Shown here one piece after another: positions 35,890-46,857 of a DNA stretch of 64,000 nt. The stretch is from NCBI RefSeq assembly GCF_003473485.1, contig NC_053043.1, forward strand, positions 940,001 to 1,004,000, given 5' to 3'. The notes under the pieces are model-generated. The model had not been told where the DNA came from and made no database searches. It worked only from the letters and a program-made list of their open reading frames with translations. This stretch comes from Medicago truncatula (taxonomy: Eukaryota > Streptophyta > Magnoliopsida > Fabales > Fabaceae). A program made the translations under genes and the position numbers. Within the stretch, counting starts at the first letter, position 1; each line of letters starts with the position of its first letter.

Positions 35890-37705
35890 AGCACAGTAGC
35901 ATCGTAAGATCATCTTTTATAACGTAGTGCGTGAGGGAATCTTAAATTGTGGTATTCTAAGGTGTTGGAACAAAATGCGTTTCACAATAAACCTTAATGA
36001 GTTTTGATGATAACAAGGTATTAAAAATTGTCAATTGGTTATTGCTAATAATTGTTCAGGTGTACAGGACCATAGGCATAGTTAATCAATTTCAATAGGT
36101 CTTGGAAGAACAGTAGAAAGCAAAGGAATCTAAAACATCTAAAGAAAACTGCGTCTGAAGCTATGAAGTGCTTCTGAAGTTACAAGTGCCTCTGAAGTAA
36201 TGACGTCATCAGAAGCAGAAGTCCATCAGAAGCAGAAATCCATCAGAAGCAAGATTTCATCAGAAGCTATATCATCACCAGAAGCTACAGTTGATCAGTA
36301 AATTTAAACTGAAGTTTCAAAGGAGCTGTTTTTCGTTTTAATCTCGTCTAAGAAAACGAAGAATTGAAAGGGAGGTATCAACGGTCATTTGAAAAGCACT
36401 GGGTGCTTGTCCTTCATTGAAGAGTTGACAAAGTACAAGTGTACAACCACTACCTCCACTACTCTGTTTTTGTCTACGCTACAAGACAAGACAACAGCTA
36501 TGCCTGCAGAAATGTTCCTTCAAGATAGGAATGAATTTGAAGTTGATCCGTCACAGGACTACACCCAAATCAGGCAAAAGATTACTGGTGGATGATCAAA
36601 GGAACTCAACGACTCTTTAGACGTGCTAAAAATCTCAACGTCTCTCTACTCACCTCTATATAAAGGAGTGAAGACTTGAAGATTGGTAAGAGACATCAAC
36701 ACAAGTTAAAAGCGTCAAAACTCTGCCAAATTTGATTCTATAAAGCACTTTGAATTTCTGCACTGATATGATATATCTTAGAAATTCTTAAGTCTAGAGT
36801 CTTTATTGCATTGTATTGTGAACACCACTGATTGTATATCAAGTGTTCAAAGTCAAACATTTTCTGTGTAATTTTGTTTGATTAGAAGCCTCTCGCCTGC
36901 GTGCTTGAGCATTAGAAGACTCTTGCTTTAGTGCTTGAGCATTGGAAGTCTCTCGCCTGCGTGCTTGAGCATTTGAGAAGTCTCATACTAAGAGAGTATT
37001 GAGCATTTGTAATCTGTGTGATTATTAGAGCAAATCTCCTTGGAAGTGCAAGGGGGACTGGACTACTTCCGGATTGTGGAAGGAACCAGGATAATTGCTT
37101 GTGTCTCTCTTTCTTTTCTCTGCTCTGTTTTATTCCGCTGCATATCTGATTCTGAACATTACATCAGAAGCACTCCCAACTAGCTTCTGAAGTAATACCG
37201 GAAGAAGAATTTTTAAGAGAAAAAGAAAACACAATTCAACCCCCCCCCCCCCCCCCCCTTCTTGTGTTTTTCTCACCTTCATAAGGTTCAAAAAATAATG
37301 AAGTGCTTCATGATCCACCTTTCTAAAGGGAAGCTCAAGACCTATGAACACTTTACCCAATGCTTTTTGAAGTTCCATTTGATCAAACTTTGAGATTGCG
37401 GATGAACTCCCTTCCATATATGTTGTTGAGCATGAACCTGATTTCTGCTTCTTATTCCTATCTTCCTCTTGGTGTTTCAACTAATGATTTCTCATTGAAC
37501 TTGTTCCACCGTTAAACTTTATCTCCTTGGGACAGTAAATACATTTTGCTCTCTTTTCCTCCTCTAAAACAACTATAAAGTGATCCCATGCTTCTGAGCG
37601 ATTCTTGCATATCCGATAGGGAGGAGGTAATGGATTGGCAGCAGGGGTAGGACTAGAAACCTCATGCTCTGATGTTTCAGAGGTTGGAAAGTCACGAATA
37701 TCCAT
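35890..37705 (-). pseudogene. hAT transposase relic (BED zinc finger) split by solo LTR
   Basis: The minus-strand frame from 37705 (MDIRDFPTSETSEHEVSS) contains a BED-type zinc finger: WDHFIVVLEEEKRAKCIYCP with IKFNGGTSSMRNH, where an in-frame TAG precedes LKHQEEDRNKKQKSG. It continues FDQMELQKALGKVFIGLELP then VDHEALHYFLNL, the early conserved part of RICESLEEPER/hAT transposases. The frame is interrupted at 37,281 by the solo LTR and resumes beyond it at 35,957 as RIPQFKIPSRTTL before a stop. The dimerisation domain is missing. An acceptor-like TTGCAG just before the ATG, and a 5' UTR-like stretch ending TTTCTCCAG near 40,380, suggest the original gene had a 5' UTR intron. Confidence 0.85.
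35963..37281. mobile_element. Solo LTR, 1,319 bp, copia-like
   Basis: Starts TGTTGGAACAAAATGCG and ends TCTCACCTTCA (TG...CA), flanked by perfect 5-bp duplications TAAGG at 35958-35962 and 37282-37286. No internal region and no second LTR is present, so it is a recombination product. It contains CATCAGAAGC-type repeats (36,200-36,270), a TATA-like TCTATATAAAGG (36,655-36,666), repeated CTCTCGCCTGCGTGCTTGAG units (about 36,890-36,970) and a run of 19 C (37,240-37,258) shortly before its end. The AATTCAACCCCC ... CTTCTTGTGTT terminus resembles SIRE/Maximus-type LTRs by recall. Confidence 0.9.
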
Positions 37706-38010
37706 CACTGCAACATTTAACAAAATCAGTGAGTTCACCTTCAGGTCTTAGAATCAACATTCAACAAATTTCACTACAATTGACATCACTACCAAAGTCA
37801 AACTACATATACAAGCAAAACATAGTCAAACTTCAAAGTAGTTAACATCATAGCTACAAATACTATATTTCAACTCTTATCATAGTATTATCGTATTTAC
37901 ACAGATTATGAAAGATTGGCATTGAAATAGACCAGAACTTATGAATGAAATAGACCAGAACAAAAACAATTAACAATAGGGTAGAAATCTAGTTTCTTTT
38001 CCCCTACTAA

Positions 38011-40051
38011 GGTATCGTTTGGCCCGGCTTTTTTTCAGCTTTTCTACGTTTTTAAGGAGAAGTTAGGCCAAACACAATATCAATAAAGTACCTTCGAAAA
38101 AGAGTACTTTTTTTAGAATGCATAAAATTGAATGGAATGAGCTTTAACCAAAAGTTGTTGAATGCTACTTCAAAAAACTATTTCTCCCCAATTTATTTCA
38201 CAAGCACCTCTCTTCAACTCCCGCCGGCAACCTTTTGTTTTATTTTTTCAATACGCTTTTTTCATCCATTTTTTTTTTTTAACCGGTCCATTTAATTTTT
38301 TAATGAGGTTCCATTTAAGTTTATTATCTATTTTTTTAAGGAATTTTATTATCTTTTTATCACTTATATATTAATTTCAATATCTTTTGATCATCACAAC
38401 CACGCAAATATTTGTATTCACGCTGTCAATGAATGACACCGAATATTTTTATTCCCTTTCTTCAACCACAGAAATACACACACACATTAGTGTTTAGAGT
38501 AATACTTTATGTTCCTCTTTCTGTTTTTTTTTTGTTATGCTAATGCGTATAATTTTTGTTAGTGTTTTGTAATGCGTATAATTATTTTTATAAAATTTTG
38601 ATTTTAATTAAAAGTACAAGTGTAGTTGCCTAAAAAAATTATACTTATATATAATTTACACATTTTTATTGTAACAAACTATGCATATCTTTTTCTTATT
38701 AAAAAAACTAAACATATCTTTTTCAATGACACCAGCAATGTAACAAATATAATATTATATATATAAATTCTTATCTGTTTGACCAACACTAAAAATATGG
38801 TATTCTTATAACAAAATTTGTTATAGAGTATAATTGGAAAAGAAAAAACCAATTATTCTCATTATATATACACACATATACATATTATATATATGATTGA
38901 GCGTGACGAAGAAAGCAATATAAATGAAGAAATCAGTTCATATAATCCAGGAAGAGTGCAAGATGGAGGCTACATGAATAAAGTTAGAAATCAAATAGGA
39001 GTTGCGTTGATGGAGAGTAGAAATATTTGAGTTTGTGATGATTTATGTCTTTAAAAAAAATGATTATTGTTTTTAATTTTTCAAACTACTTTGATATTAT
39101 TTATGTTATTTTTTTGAAGAAATCAAAATGAGATAAATAACTTCGGCCGTGTAACAATGTTATTATTTGAGCCTCCTTAAATTATTTATCCTATTCAAAT
39201 ATTTAACAAGTCGTTTATATGATGATACAAATTTGTATTCATGTTACACAAAATAAACGTCATTGAGTAAATATAGTATTGGTAAAAATATATCTTTTAT
39301 ATTTTAAACATTTTTTCCCTTCAAAAAATATTTTAGACATTTTTTTATGGTTTAAATGTGTAATTGGTCCCTGCACTTTCATCAGATTTTGGCATTGATC
39401 CCTGCACTTTTTTTTGTTTGGCATTGGTCCCTGCACTTTGTAAAAATATTGGTATTGGTCCCTCTGTTAACTTTCTATTAAAAAAAAAAACACAAAACCA
39501 ACGGAGTGCCACGTGGCCCAATCATTTCACGCCACGTGGCACCAATATCAATATTTTTACGAAGTGCAGGGACTAATACCAATATTTTTACAAAGTTCAG
39601 GGACCAATACCAATAGTTTTGTGTTTTTTTTTAACAGAAAGTTAATAGAGGGACCAATACCAATATTTTTACAAAGTGCAGGGACCAATTTCAAACAAAA
39701 AAAAGTGTAGGGACCAATGCCAAAATCTGATGAAAGTGCAAGGACTAAATGCATATTTAAACCTTTTTTTATTTATTATGTAAATTCTTAATGAATTCAA
39801 AGTTTTTTTATTTATAGACAATGCATAAATATATGCAAGGTTCCGGGTTCGAACCTCAGACACCACCAAAAAATAATAAATTCAAAGTTTTGTACAATAT
39901 TTTGCCAAACAGCTTTTAACTCAAAAATAACTTTAGAACTAAAAAAAAAATAAAGAAACCAAACAGCTTTAACCTTTTTCTTAAAGAGCTTTATTTTAAC
40001 TTTGTTTTAAAGTAGCTTTTAGACCGAAAAAAAGTCTGGTCAAACGGTACC
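38011..40051. mobile_element. Harbinger-like element, 2.0 kb, with nested MITE
   Basis: Terminal inverted repeats GGTATCGTTTGGCCCGGC (38,011) and GTCTGGTCAAACGGTACC (ending 40,051) are flanked by TAA on both sides (38008-38010, 40052-40054), as for PIF/Harbinger-type insertions. No transposase is seen. The interior is AT-rich and includes a copy (about 38,530-38,880) of the dispersed GCTAATGCG repeat, a tRNA-like SINE fragment (39,820-39,870) and the MITE at 39,349-39,763. It sits in the presumed 5' UTR intron of the hAT relic. Confidence 0.75.
39349..39763. mobile_element. MULE-type MITE, long hairpin, 9-bp TSD
   Basis: 415 bp with long inverted repeats: GGTTTAAATGTGTAATTGG at the left and the complement of GGTTTAAATATGCATTTAG at the right, extending about 150 bp each side through TTTCATCAGATTTTGGCATT. 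Directly flanked by TTTTTTTAT at 39340-39348 and 39764-39772. Centre has two GCCACGTGGC palindromes. The open frames here are repeat shadows. Confidence 0.85.
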
Positions 40052-40302
40052 TAAGAATTGTGGCCAAGCAACAAGAGACAAAAACAATCGAAAGGTAGAT
40101 AATGAACTAAATAACAATCAAAATCAGATTACCTATAAACCATATAGTGTAAAGATTATTGTACAATAACAAATCCTATTGAAATACCATCTTCTAACAA
40201 TGAATGCACGTTTATTTATTCACAATCCTATTGAAATATTCCAGTTTAAGCTTCAAATAATAAGAATTAGAAAACAACCCAGATGATAAAACATAAGCAA
40301 AA

Positions 40303-40672
40303 TCAAATTTTGATTACAAAATTGAAAACAATGATCAAAATGGAGCAAATAAAATGAAGAAGAAGAAGATGAATCATGAACCTGGAGAAATCATAAAAGA
40401 GAGAAATCATACAGAGAGTGTGTGCCGACTGCCTAGTGATAGAGAATTTGGGTTTAGGGTTCGCGATTTGGCATTTCGGAATTGGAAATTTGGAAGAGAG
40501 AAAGAAAATGGCCAAATGGTTAGATCCGGATCCAAATTTTAACCGGTTTGGATATCCAACCCGTTTAAAATGGGTTGGTTGGTAACCCATTTACAAAAAA
40601 TCCAGATATTTTAAAGTGGACTGGATATGGTTATGGGTTTGGGCCTAAAACTAGTTTATATGCACACCCCTA
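40303..40672 (-). mobile_element. 5' terminal region of the hAT relic
   Basis: Read on the minus strand, it begins TAGGGGTGTGCATATAAAC at 40,672, a hAT-like terminus, followed by subterminal AACCCAT and GGGTTGG words (40,540-40,610) and then a stretch resembling a 5' UTR that ends TTTCTCCAG. With the transposase exon at 37.7-35.9 kb this fits one element truncated at its 3' end. The link is inference from order and orientation. Confidence 0.6.
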
Positions 40673-40679
40673 ATGTTGA

Positions 40680-42220
40680 TGTTGCATTGTTCAAAGACAA
40701 TGATTGTTTTTTGGGCTTTTGGCATTGACATGTGTAGAGCTCAAAGCAAAAAACAACAAAATATGATGATGTGCCATCTTCAACGAAGGGTAAAGCTTGT
40801 GGACTAAGAAAGCTATTCTGCAAGATGTCAATTTGGTAATTGATGACATATTGGATAGATCAACCAACCAACCAATCCTAGTTTGGAAAACTTCTAAAAA
40901 GAACAACAGAACACAAAAATCGACATAACACCAAAATATGGATTTAAAAAATAACATAAAATCAATTGTGAAGACAACATACATATTCTTTGACCGATTC
41001 CCTTAAAGTAATTCATTCATTCAAGAGTATAACTAAAGTAACAATCAAGAGTATTCCCTTAAACCAACTATAGCAGCAGTCCATAACATTTGAGAGCCAA
41101 CTAGAAATCTCACAACCACCTCCCCATAAGTTTTAGCTTAATTGATAGGAACAATGCATTGTAATATATAAAAGTCGGGGTTCGAAACGCTGACACATCA
41201 CTTACTCACCAAATCAACCAGAATCACACATAGAGTGCCTCCCATCTTATTCAGATCATACCAATTCAAGATGTTAGTTCTTGATTCTAATACTTCCAAT
41301 CGAAAGATCTCCCCAAAAAACAACTACATATACTCCATACCCACCTTTTTATACCTGAAAATGGTTTAAAAAATTCACTTAAGCAAGAAATATAGTAAAC
41401 AAATCTACTTGCAAAGTAACATTAATTTATGTTCGACAATAAGGAAAGTCTAATATTTTTTAGACAAGTAATAGACTAGTCGTACCAAATGCCAGTGGAA
41501 ATCAGCTAGGGTATGTTGCTTAAAGATGTTAAAAATGCCACATCAAAAAAGTTATAATAAATTTGTATATAAAATTGAAAAACATGATCAAAACATCACA
41601 TGATAAGCAAATTATTACTAAACATTGACATTTAAAAGTATACATTCCAACTTATTTAAAATAGCCACATATTTAAACAACTTGTTGAACTTTAGCCTGC
41701 TACTTCACTAGTTCAGTTCACATTTCAAATTACTCAAAATCATAAACTTCAAACTGAAACCCTTATCATCGCAAATTCCAAGTTTCTATTCCAACAACAG
41801 TAAATTCACAAAAATGATATGAAGAAATTGTTACCTCAGTGATAACAACACAACATGCTCGTATTGGTCCTAACTAATTAAAAGATAATGAAAAGTTCTC
41901 AAATAAGACATGTTTTCAAAACTCATATAGGTGCTAATATTACAAACTTTCTGTTTGTGATTAAAACATTTTGGTTTAGTGACATGCATTCTAAAGCAAA
42001 TTAATTAAAAATAAAATAAAGCACTATACATTCAAGCAAAATAAATTAAAATAAATCAAACACAATTATTCAAAACAAATGAAAATCAACAAAGCATAGA
42101 GTGAACTTTTATGACGACCTTCATAACAACATATAGCTCACTAAACCACCAAATTCAACTGTTACATGGTAGAAGCTAATGAACAAAAGACAGAATAGAT
42201 GAACTTGAACTTACATATTA
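40680..42220. other. Gene-free AT-rich DNA
   Basis: No gene recognised. Contains a tRNA-like SINE fragment (41,130-41,205) and, from about 42,130, the 3' flank shared by F-box paralogues (AACCACCAAAT ... GGTAGAAGCTAATGAA). The frame at 40691-40984 shows no domain. Confidence 0.5.
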
Positions 42221-42221
42221 T

Positions 42222-42546
42222 GGGTGCAATTGTTTTGGATTTTTTTCCTTAAAAAAATCACTTTTTTTCATTTTCAAGTGTTTGTTTAGGATTTTTAGAA
42301 AAATCATTTTATCAAAAAAATCTATTAACTCTAAAATGAAAAGCTATTAGGATTAGTTTTTTTTTAAATCTGTTTTTTTCAACAAGGAGGAAGCACATGT
42401 ACATGTTAAAATTCATTTTTTGGAAGGAAAAAAAAAAGGATTTTTATGGCTAGTAGACAAACAAAAATAACTTTAGATTTTTTTTAAAATCTCTAGATTC
42501 TTCCAACACAAAATCTATTTTTTTAAAAGCTAAAGCAAACGCACCC
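42222..42546. mobile_element. Harbinger/Tourist-like MITE abutting an F-box stop codon
   Basis: 325 bp with ends GGGTGCAATTGTTTTGG (42,222) and GCTAAAGCAAACGCACCC (to 42,546), flanked on both sides by TAT (42219-42221, 42547-42549). The interior is rich in AAAAATC and GATTTTT words in inverted order. The same terminal type (GGGTGCGTTT) is at 825-1530. Its last base forms the third base of the stop codon of the F-box gene on the minus strand. Confidence 0.8.
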
Positions 42547-44666
42547 TATATATGACAATTAATTGAAAGCTGACATGTTGCAGAAGCCTTTGGGCATGGA
42601 GATAATTGACTTTCTATATCAGATCGTTTACTGTTGCTCCAGATTTTCATAGTTTGTAAAACTCTTGCGTTCTCCAGAATAAATCTTGCTAACATAATGT
42701 GATTACGTTGTTGGCCTGCATATGCAAAGTCCCACATAGTGCAAGTTGTAAGGTTTGATGTAAGACAACTTGGAACAAATTTTGGATTGGCCCAATTTTC
42801 TTTTTCTGCAAAGAACTCATATTCGTACTCCCATTCGTCTTCGCCTCGTACCTTATTTTAATAATAAAGATAAAACAAAAGAAAGGAATGTTAAGAAAAG
42901 ATAAATCATATCCAATATGAATGTTAATTAAATTTAACAAACAAACCTGATAAAGGTCAAGATTTTGAAGCTTAGGGCAATGATGGAGCACTTGAACAAC
43001 TATATCCCAATCATAGTTGAGCACTAACCAAGTCAAATTGTTGAACGTAGGAAAGTCACGAGGGTGATAAACCTAAATTTTATTAAAAAGACAGGTAGTA
43101 GCATTGTTATCAAAAACGCGACTTAAGTCCTAAAATCCTGGTTTTTGCGACTTTGTGTAGCTTCAATGACTCAAATTCATAGCAAAGTCCCAAAAACAGG
43201 CAAAATCCTATCAAAATTGTGACAAAAAATGCCAAAAAATTTCATTTTTCACTTCCTCAATTGTTACACAGGATTATTTAGCATTGTTAGGTTATTTAAC
43301 ATTATTATGACTACTAAAGAATATTTGCATCTAGGCTTTGAGTCATTTATGTATATGTATTTTGTGGACTTTGAACTTTAAGTCATTTATGACTATATGC
43401 AATTTATAACATATATTTAACATTATTTTTGTTTTGGTAGAATCCTCGATTTTGATTGCGATTTTACGAGTCCCGACTTCGCTATCCTATATCGATTCTA
43501 CAAAAGTCCTTGAGTAAAATCCTTCGATTTTGATTGCGATTTTACGAGTTTCCGATTTTGCTACTCCCTTTCGACTTGAAGTAAAGTCCCGATATTGATA
43601 ACCTTGGGTAGTAGAAATTAGCTATGAAGCACATATACGTACATCGAACAGGACACGCGACACAACTAATAATTTGAAAAGATCACATTATTCAGTGTAA
43701 TTACAAGTGTCGGTGTCGTGTTGGACACGACATGTGTCTACAACGGGACACGCTTAATCCGGGGGGTGTCTGTGCTTCATAGAAAATTAGGGTAAAATTC
43801 AATTCTATAAAATTAAAAATTAAAAATACAAATGAATCACATTGTTCACTCTCATTCCATTCTATGATAAAACATACCTCGGATAGTTTTATGCGTAGAA
43901 ACTCCAAATTTGAAAGTGATTTCACCGGAAAATAGCATTCACAGTCAGTAATATCTGCTCTGTTCAATTTTTTTAACATTGAGCTGCTTTCAAAGTCATC
44001 AAGAGAATGATGACTCTGACGTGTCATGTATATATAACATAGTTGAAGATCTTCAAGAACTGGACATCCATCTAGAAGCATCATAAAATCACGTTGCTGA
44101 TCAAAGTAAATCTCTTTCAAATGTAGGGTTTTTAGTGAGGGTAATCTAATAGAAAGATCACTAACCACAGTTAAATTGAACCAACGAAGCTTGAGAACTA
44201 CAAGGGTTGTACAACTAAGGATACTACTCATAGGAAACTTAGGGAGTATTGTTTCCTCACCGTTAAGAGGGACATGAGGATAGAGATGGATGTTTTGAAC
44301 TTTGCTTTTAACCACTATGTCAACCCATTTGTGGATATTTTTAATGCCATCTAAGAGAAGTTCAGAGGAATCGTATTCAATGTCAAGGATGAAAGTGTTG
44401 ATGGAATGATTACCAGCAGCTTCTCGTGAGTACAAGACGGAGAAGACGAATTCCTCGAAGCGGGAATAGGATTCTTGGTCTTTCCATTTGGTTTTGGTGA
44501 AGTCAAGATCGGGAACAAAACACCAAAGATGAGTCCATCGCTTTGAAAGAATGGAAGTGACACAGGCTTGTTCAATGGGAAGAGAAGAGAGAATGCGAAT
44601 CAGGATGTCGTCGGGAAAACTGCTAATCCTATCTATCACCGACGTCGAAATTTTCTGCTTAGACAT
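42546..44666 (-). CDS. F-box/LRR/FBD protein
   Basis: Three phase-0 exons on the minus strand, 44666-43878, 43072-42947 and 42851-42546, encode 406 residues. F-box at about residues 10-55 (DRISSFPDDILIRILSSLPI then SILSKRWTHLW). LRR region with KFPMSSILSCTTLVVLKLRW, SLKTLHLKEIYF and CPVLEDLQL. Exon 2 is nearly identical to that of the 34-kb paralogue (DWDIVVQVLHHCPKLQNLDL). Exon 3 is the FBD domain (NPKFVPSCLTSNLTTCTMWD ... ATCQLSINCHI). Intron 1 is 805 bp against 82 bp in the paralogue because a hAT-type MITE and another repeat inserted there. The TAG stop includes one base of the MITE at 42,222-42,546; without it the same codon would read TAA. Presumed SCF substrate receptor, target unknown. 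Confidence 0.93.
43102..43606. mobile_element. hAT-type MITE in F-box intron 1
   Basis: 505 bp, ends CATTGTTATCAAAAACGCG and the complement of CAAGGTTATCAATATCGGG, with perfect 8-bp duplications GGTAGTAG at 43094-43101 and 43607-43614. The 8-bp duplication is diagnostic of hAT-type insertion. The remaining intron (43,640-43,790) holds a second repeat with GTGTCGGTGTCGTGTTGGAC and ACACGACATGTGTC words, similar to sequence at 7,235-7,340 in the fibrillin intron. Confidence 0.88.
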
Positions 44667-44995
44667 TATTTTCCAGCGATGTGTTCTTCACAGTAGTAGT
44701 GAGTGACGGCAAGAGATAGGGCTGGAAGTGATTAGGGTTTAGAAGCAACAAGCTTTTATTTAACTAGACCATTGACCCGTGCTAACGCACGTGTCATTTA
44801 AAAAAATTAATACTCACTGAAAAATAAGACACTGTAGTTCGCTTGAATGTAAAAATTGTCGTGAATCAAAGCAAAATGACAATTACCATAGACTTTGTTA
44901 TTGTTCCATAATTCTAGTACGTAGTTCCTATAACTGAAGTTCGTTCATGCAAATACTTTCAATAAGTAAGAAAATGAATAGTACCCAAAAAAGTC

Positions 44996-45136
44996 CTACA
45001 CATTACGGAAAACTTCTCTGTAGACCACACTTGATGCAACATCGGTATCATCGCCGTCGTCGTCATTAATCAATATCTTTAAACCACCCCTCGAAGTAAC
45101 CTGTGATATTGCAATGTACAACTGTCCATGTGAAAA
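44996..45136 (-). pseudogene. C-terminal fragment of Helitron PIF1-like helicase
   Basis: Minus-strand frame FSHGQLYIAISQVTSRGGLK then ILINDDDGDDTD and VVYREVFRNV, ending at a TAG. This is the well-conserved C-terminal end of the PIF1-type helicase in plant Helitron Rep/helicase proteins (GQLYVAxSRVTSRxGLK). Nothing N-terminal to it is present, so an internal deletion seems to have fused it downstream of the RPA-like gene. Confidence 0.85.
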
Positions 45137-45191
45137 ATAACAAAGATGAATCCAAAACGACATCTAAAAATTTCAATAAATAGATAGCTAC

Positions 45192-46554
45192 CTCAGTTGA
45201 CTCAATCATGCTTTCAATTGTCATTCGGTTAGTGTTGAGCAAGTCATCTGATAAAGACGCGGAGCTGTTCGTTGAAATTTGGCTGACACTTCGGGTGAAC
45301 TGTATTGATGCATTTTTCATTCTAATAAAATGGCACCAATGTTAATAGAAGAGTGGTGAGACCTCCAGACAACTTAATTATGACCAAAAAAACTTGTCTT
45401 TATTCTAAAGCATATGAAAATATAAATGGTTACCGTGTCATGTACGCAGCGACATCAGGCAAATCGCCATTAAGTATCAGCTTAGTCCCATTAAAGGCAT
45501 TAACAACTCCCATAGCACCTAATTTTTTTAAAAATCAACAGCAAGTGAACATAATTTCCCATTTCATTGTTGATATCAGCAGAAAGCAAAAACTTAAAAC
45601 ACGACATACCTAAATACACGCGTGTCTTGCAAAACTGCAATATCAATATAGTAGGTGTGTCGTTGTCATGGTTGCCAAAAAAGGTCACAATTTTGTCGCC
45701 ATGTTCACCCCAAAGAGAGCAATGCAAGCGGTTGTTTCTGTAATAAAATATTACCAAAATATCAATTCAGAAACATAAGGTATATTAAAATTATATTACA
45801 ACCAGGTACAAAGAAAGAGACAAATCTTACTCAAGATCTTCTAAAGTGAGATCAATAACCCTGCTTTTCCTTCTGTCCTTTTCAGTTTCCCTTATATCAC
45901 CTCTTTCAATTACATGACCAATAACATCTGAAATTACGTATACAAAAGCAAAAACAAATGTATGAAATTCCTAAACGAATGCTTATAGGTAGAAATAATG
46001 TACAACACACATTCAGAATTCAAGTCCTACCCGTAGATACTTCCTCGACAGTTGAAGAGAGAATTTCATTGAATGGCTTGAACTCAAAAACGTTCATAGG
46101 GATAGCAGGCAAGTGTACTTTGGTAAAAGTTGAATTGTGCATCATACTAAGCTTATGTTTGTGTGAAGTTACCTTATAAGGACTTTCATTAAAATCTACA
46201 ATTGCATTTTCAAGCTGATATGTACCCCCTTCTTGAACCATGGACCTGAACTTTGCCACCAAATCTTTTCTAGTTGTGGCGTGAATACGTCCACCCTGTT
46301 GACGACAACAACAACATTAAACAGCTGGTTAAATTACATAACTAAAAAACAAAAATGACATTACTTTAATTTTAAAGTTAAGAGTGCAAACATGCAGAAA
46401 CCTTTTCATCGACCAGTAACATGTTCATGAAAATGATGCTAGTGGGGACCTTCTTCTCTCGAATCAACCAAATGTGAGCAACTCGCACACACATCTTGAG
46501 ATTCTTTCTTCCTCCAGAAACAGCTGAGATTGGAGTGTATTTGGCAGACATCAT
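45192..46554 (-). CDS. RPA70-like OB-fold protein, Helitron-encoded (possibly non-functional)
   Basis: Six candidate exons on the minus strand keep one frame. Exon 1, 46554-46402, reads MMSAKYTPISAVSGGRKNLK then IWLIREKKVPTSIIFMNMLL. Exon 2 starts at 46295 (GGRIHATTRKDLVAKFRSMV, then YQLENAIVDFNESPYKV) and ends at a GTAGGA donor. Later exons read DVIGHVIERGD..RKSRVIDLTLEDLE, then NNRLHCSLWGEHGDKIVTFF, then GVVNAFNGTKLILNGDLPDV, then RMKNASIQFTRSVSQIST to IESTE, whose donor is at 45192. This is the plant RPA1-like single-stranded DNA binding (OB-fold, DUF223) protein commonly carried by Helitrons. No stop or frameshift was seen in these exons, but the C-terminal zinc-finger part is missing and a helicase tail follows, so function is doubtful. 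Confidence 0.75.
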
Positions 46555-46857
46555 TGGCTTGTTTTTTCCTTTCCAAGAAAGAGGATGCTTATTTAGATTG
46601 AGATGGTTTGGCTAATAGGTTATGATATATTTATAGGAAAAAGGTGGAATATGTGTGAGTAGGATATGTCGGTTGAGCAATAAAGAGTATTAGTTATCAG
46701 GATAAGCACAAAATAGTGGAACAAAATTAGGAAGTGGCCAACATTTTAGGATAAAGATTAATATGAATAAAATGAAATTAATATTGTTGATGGGGCACTT
46801 TGTTTTAATTAAGAATTTACATTTTTTTTTTACTTAAGAATTACCATAGTTGATTCG

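Noticed and set aside
44351-44575. 74-codon frame inside the F-box exon
   Set aside because: It is an alternative-frame shadow of the F-box gene at 42.5-44.7 kb; the same holds for 59462-59749 and 59526-59861 at the 58-60 kb gene.
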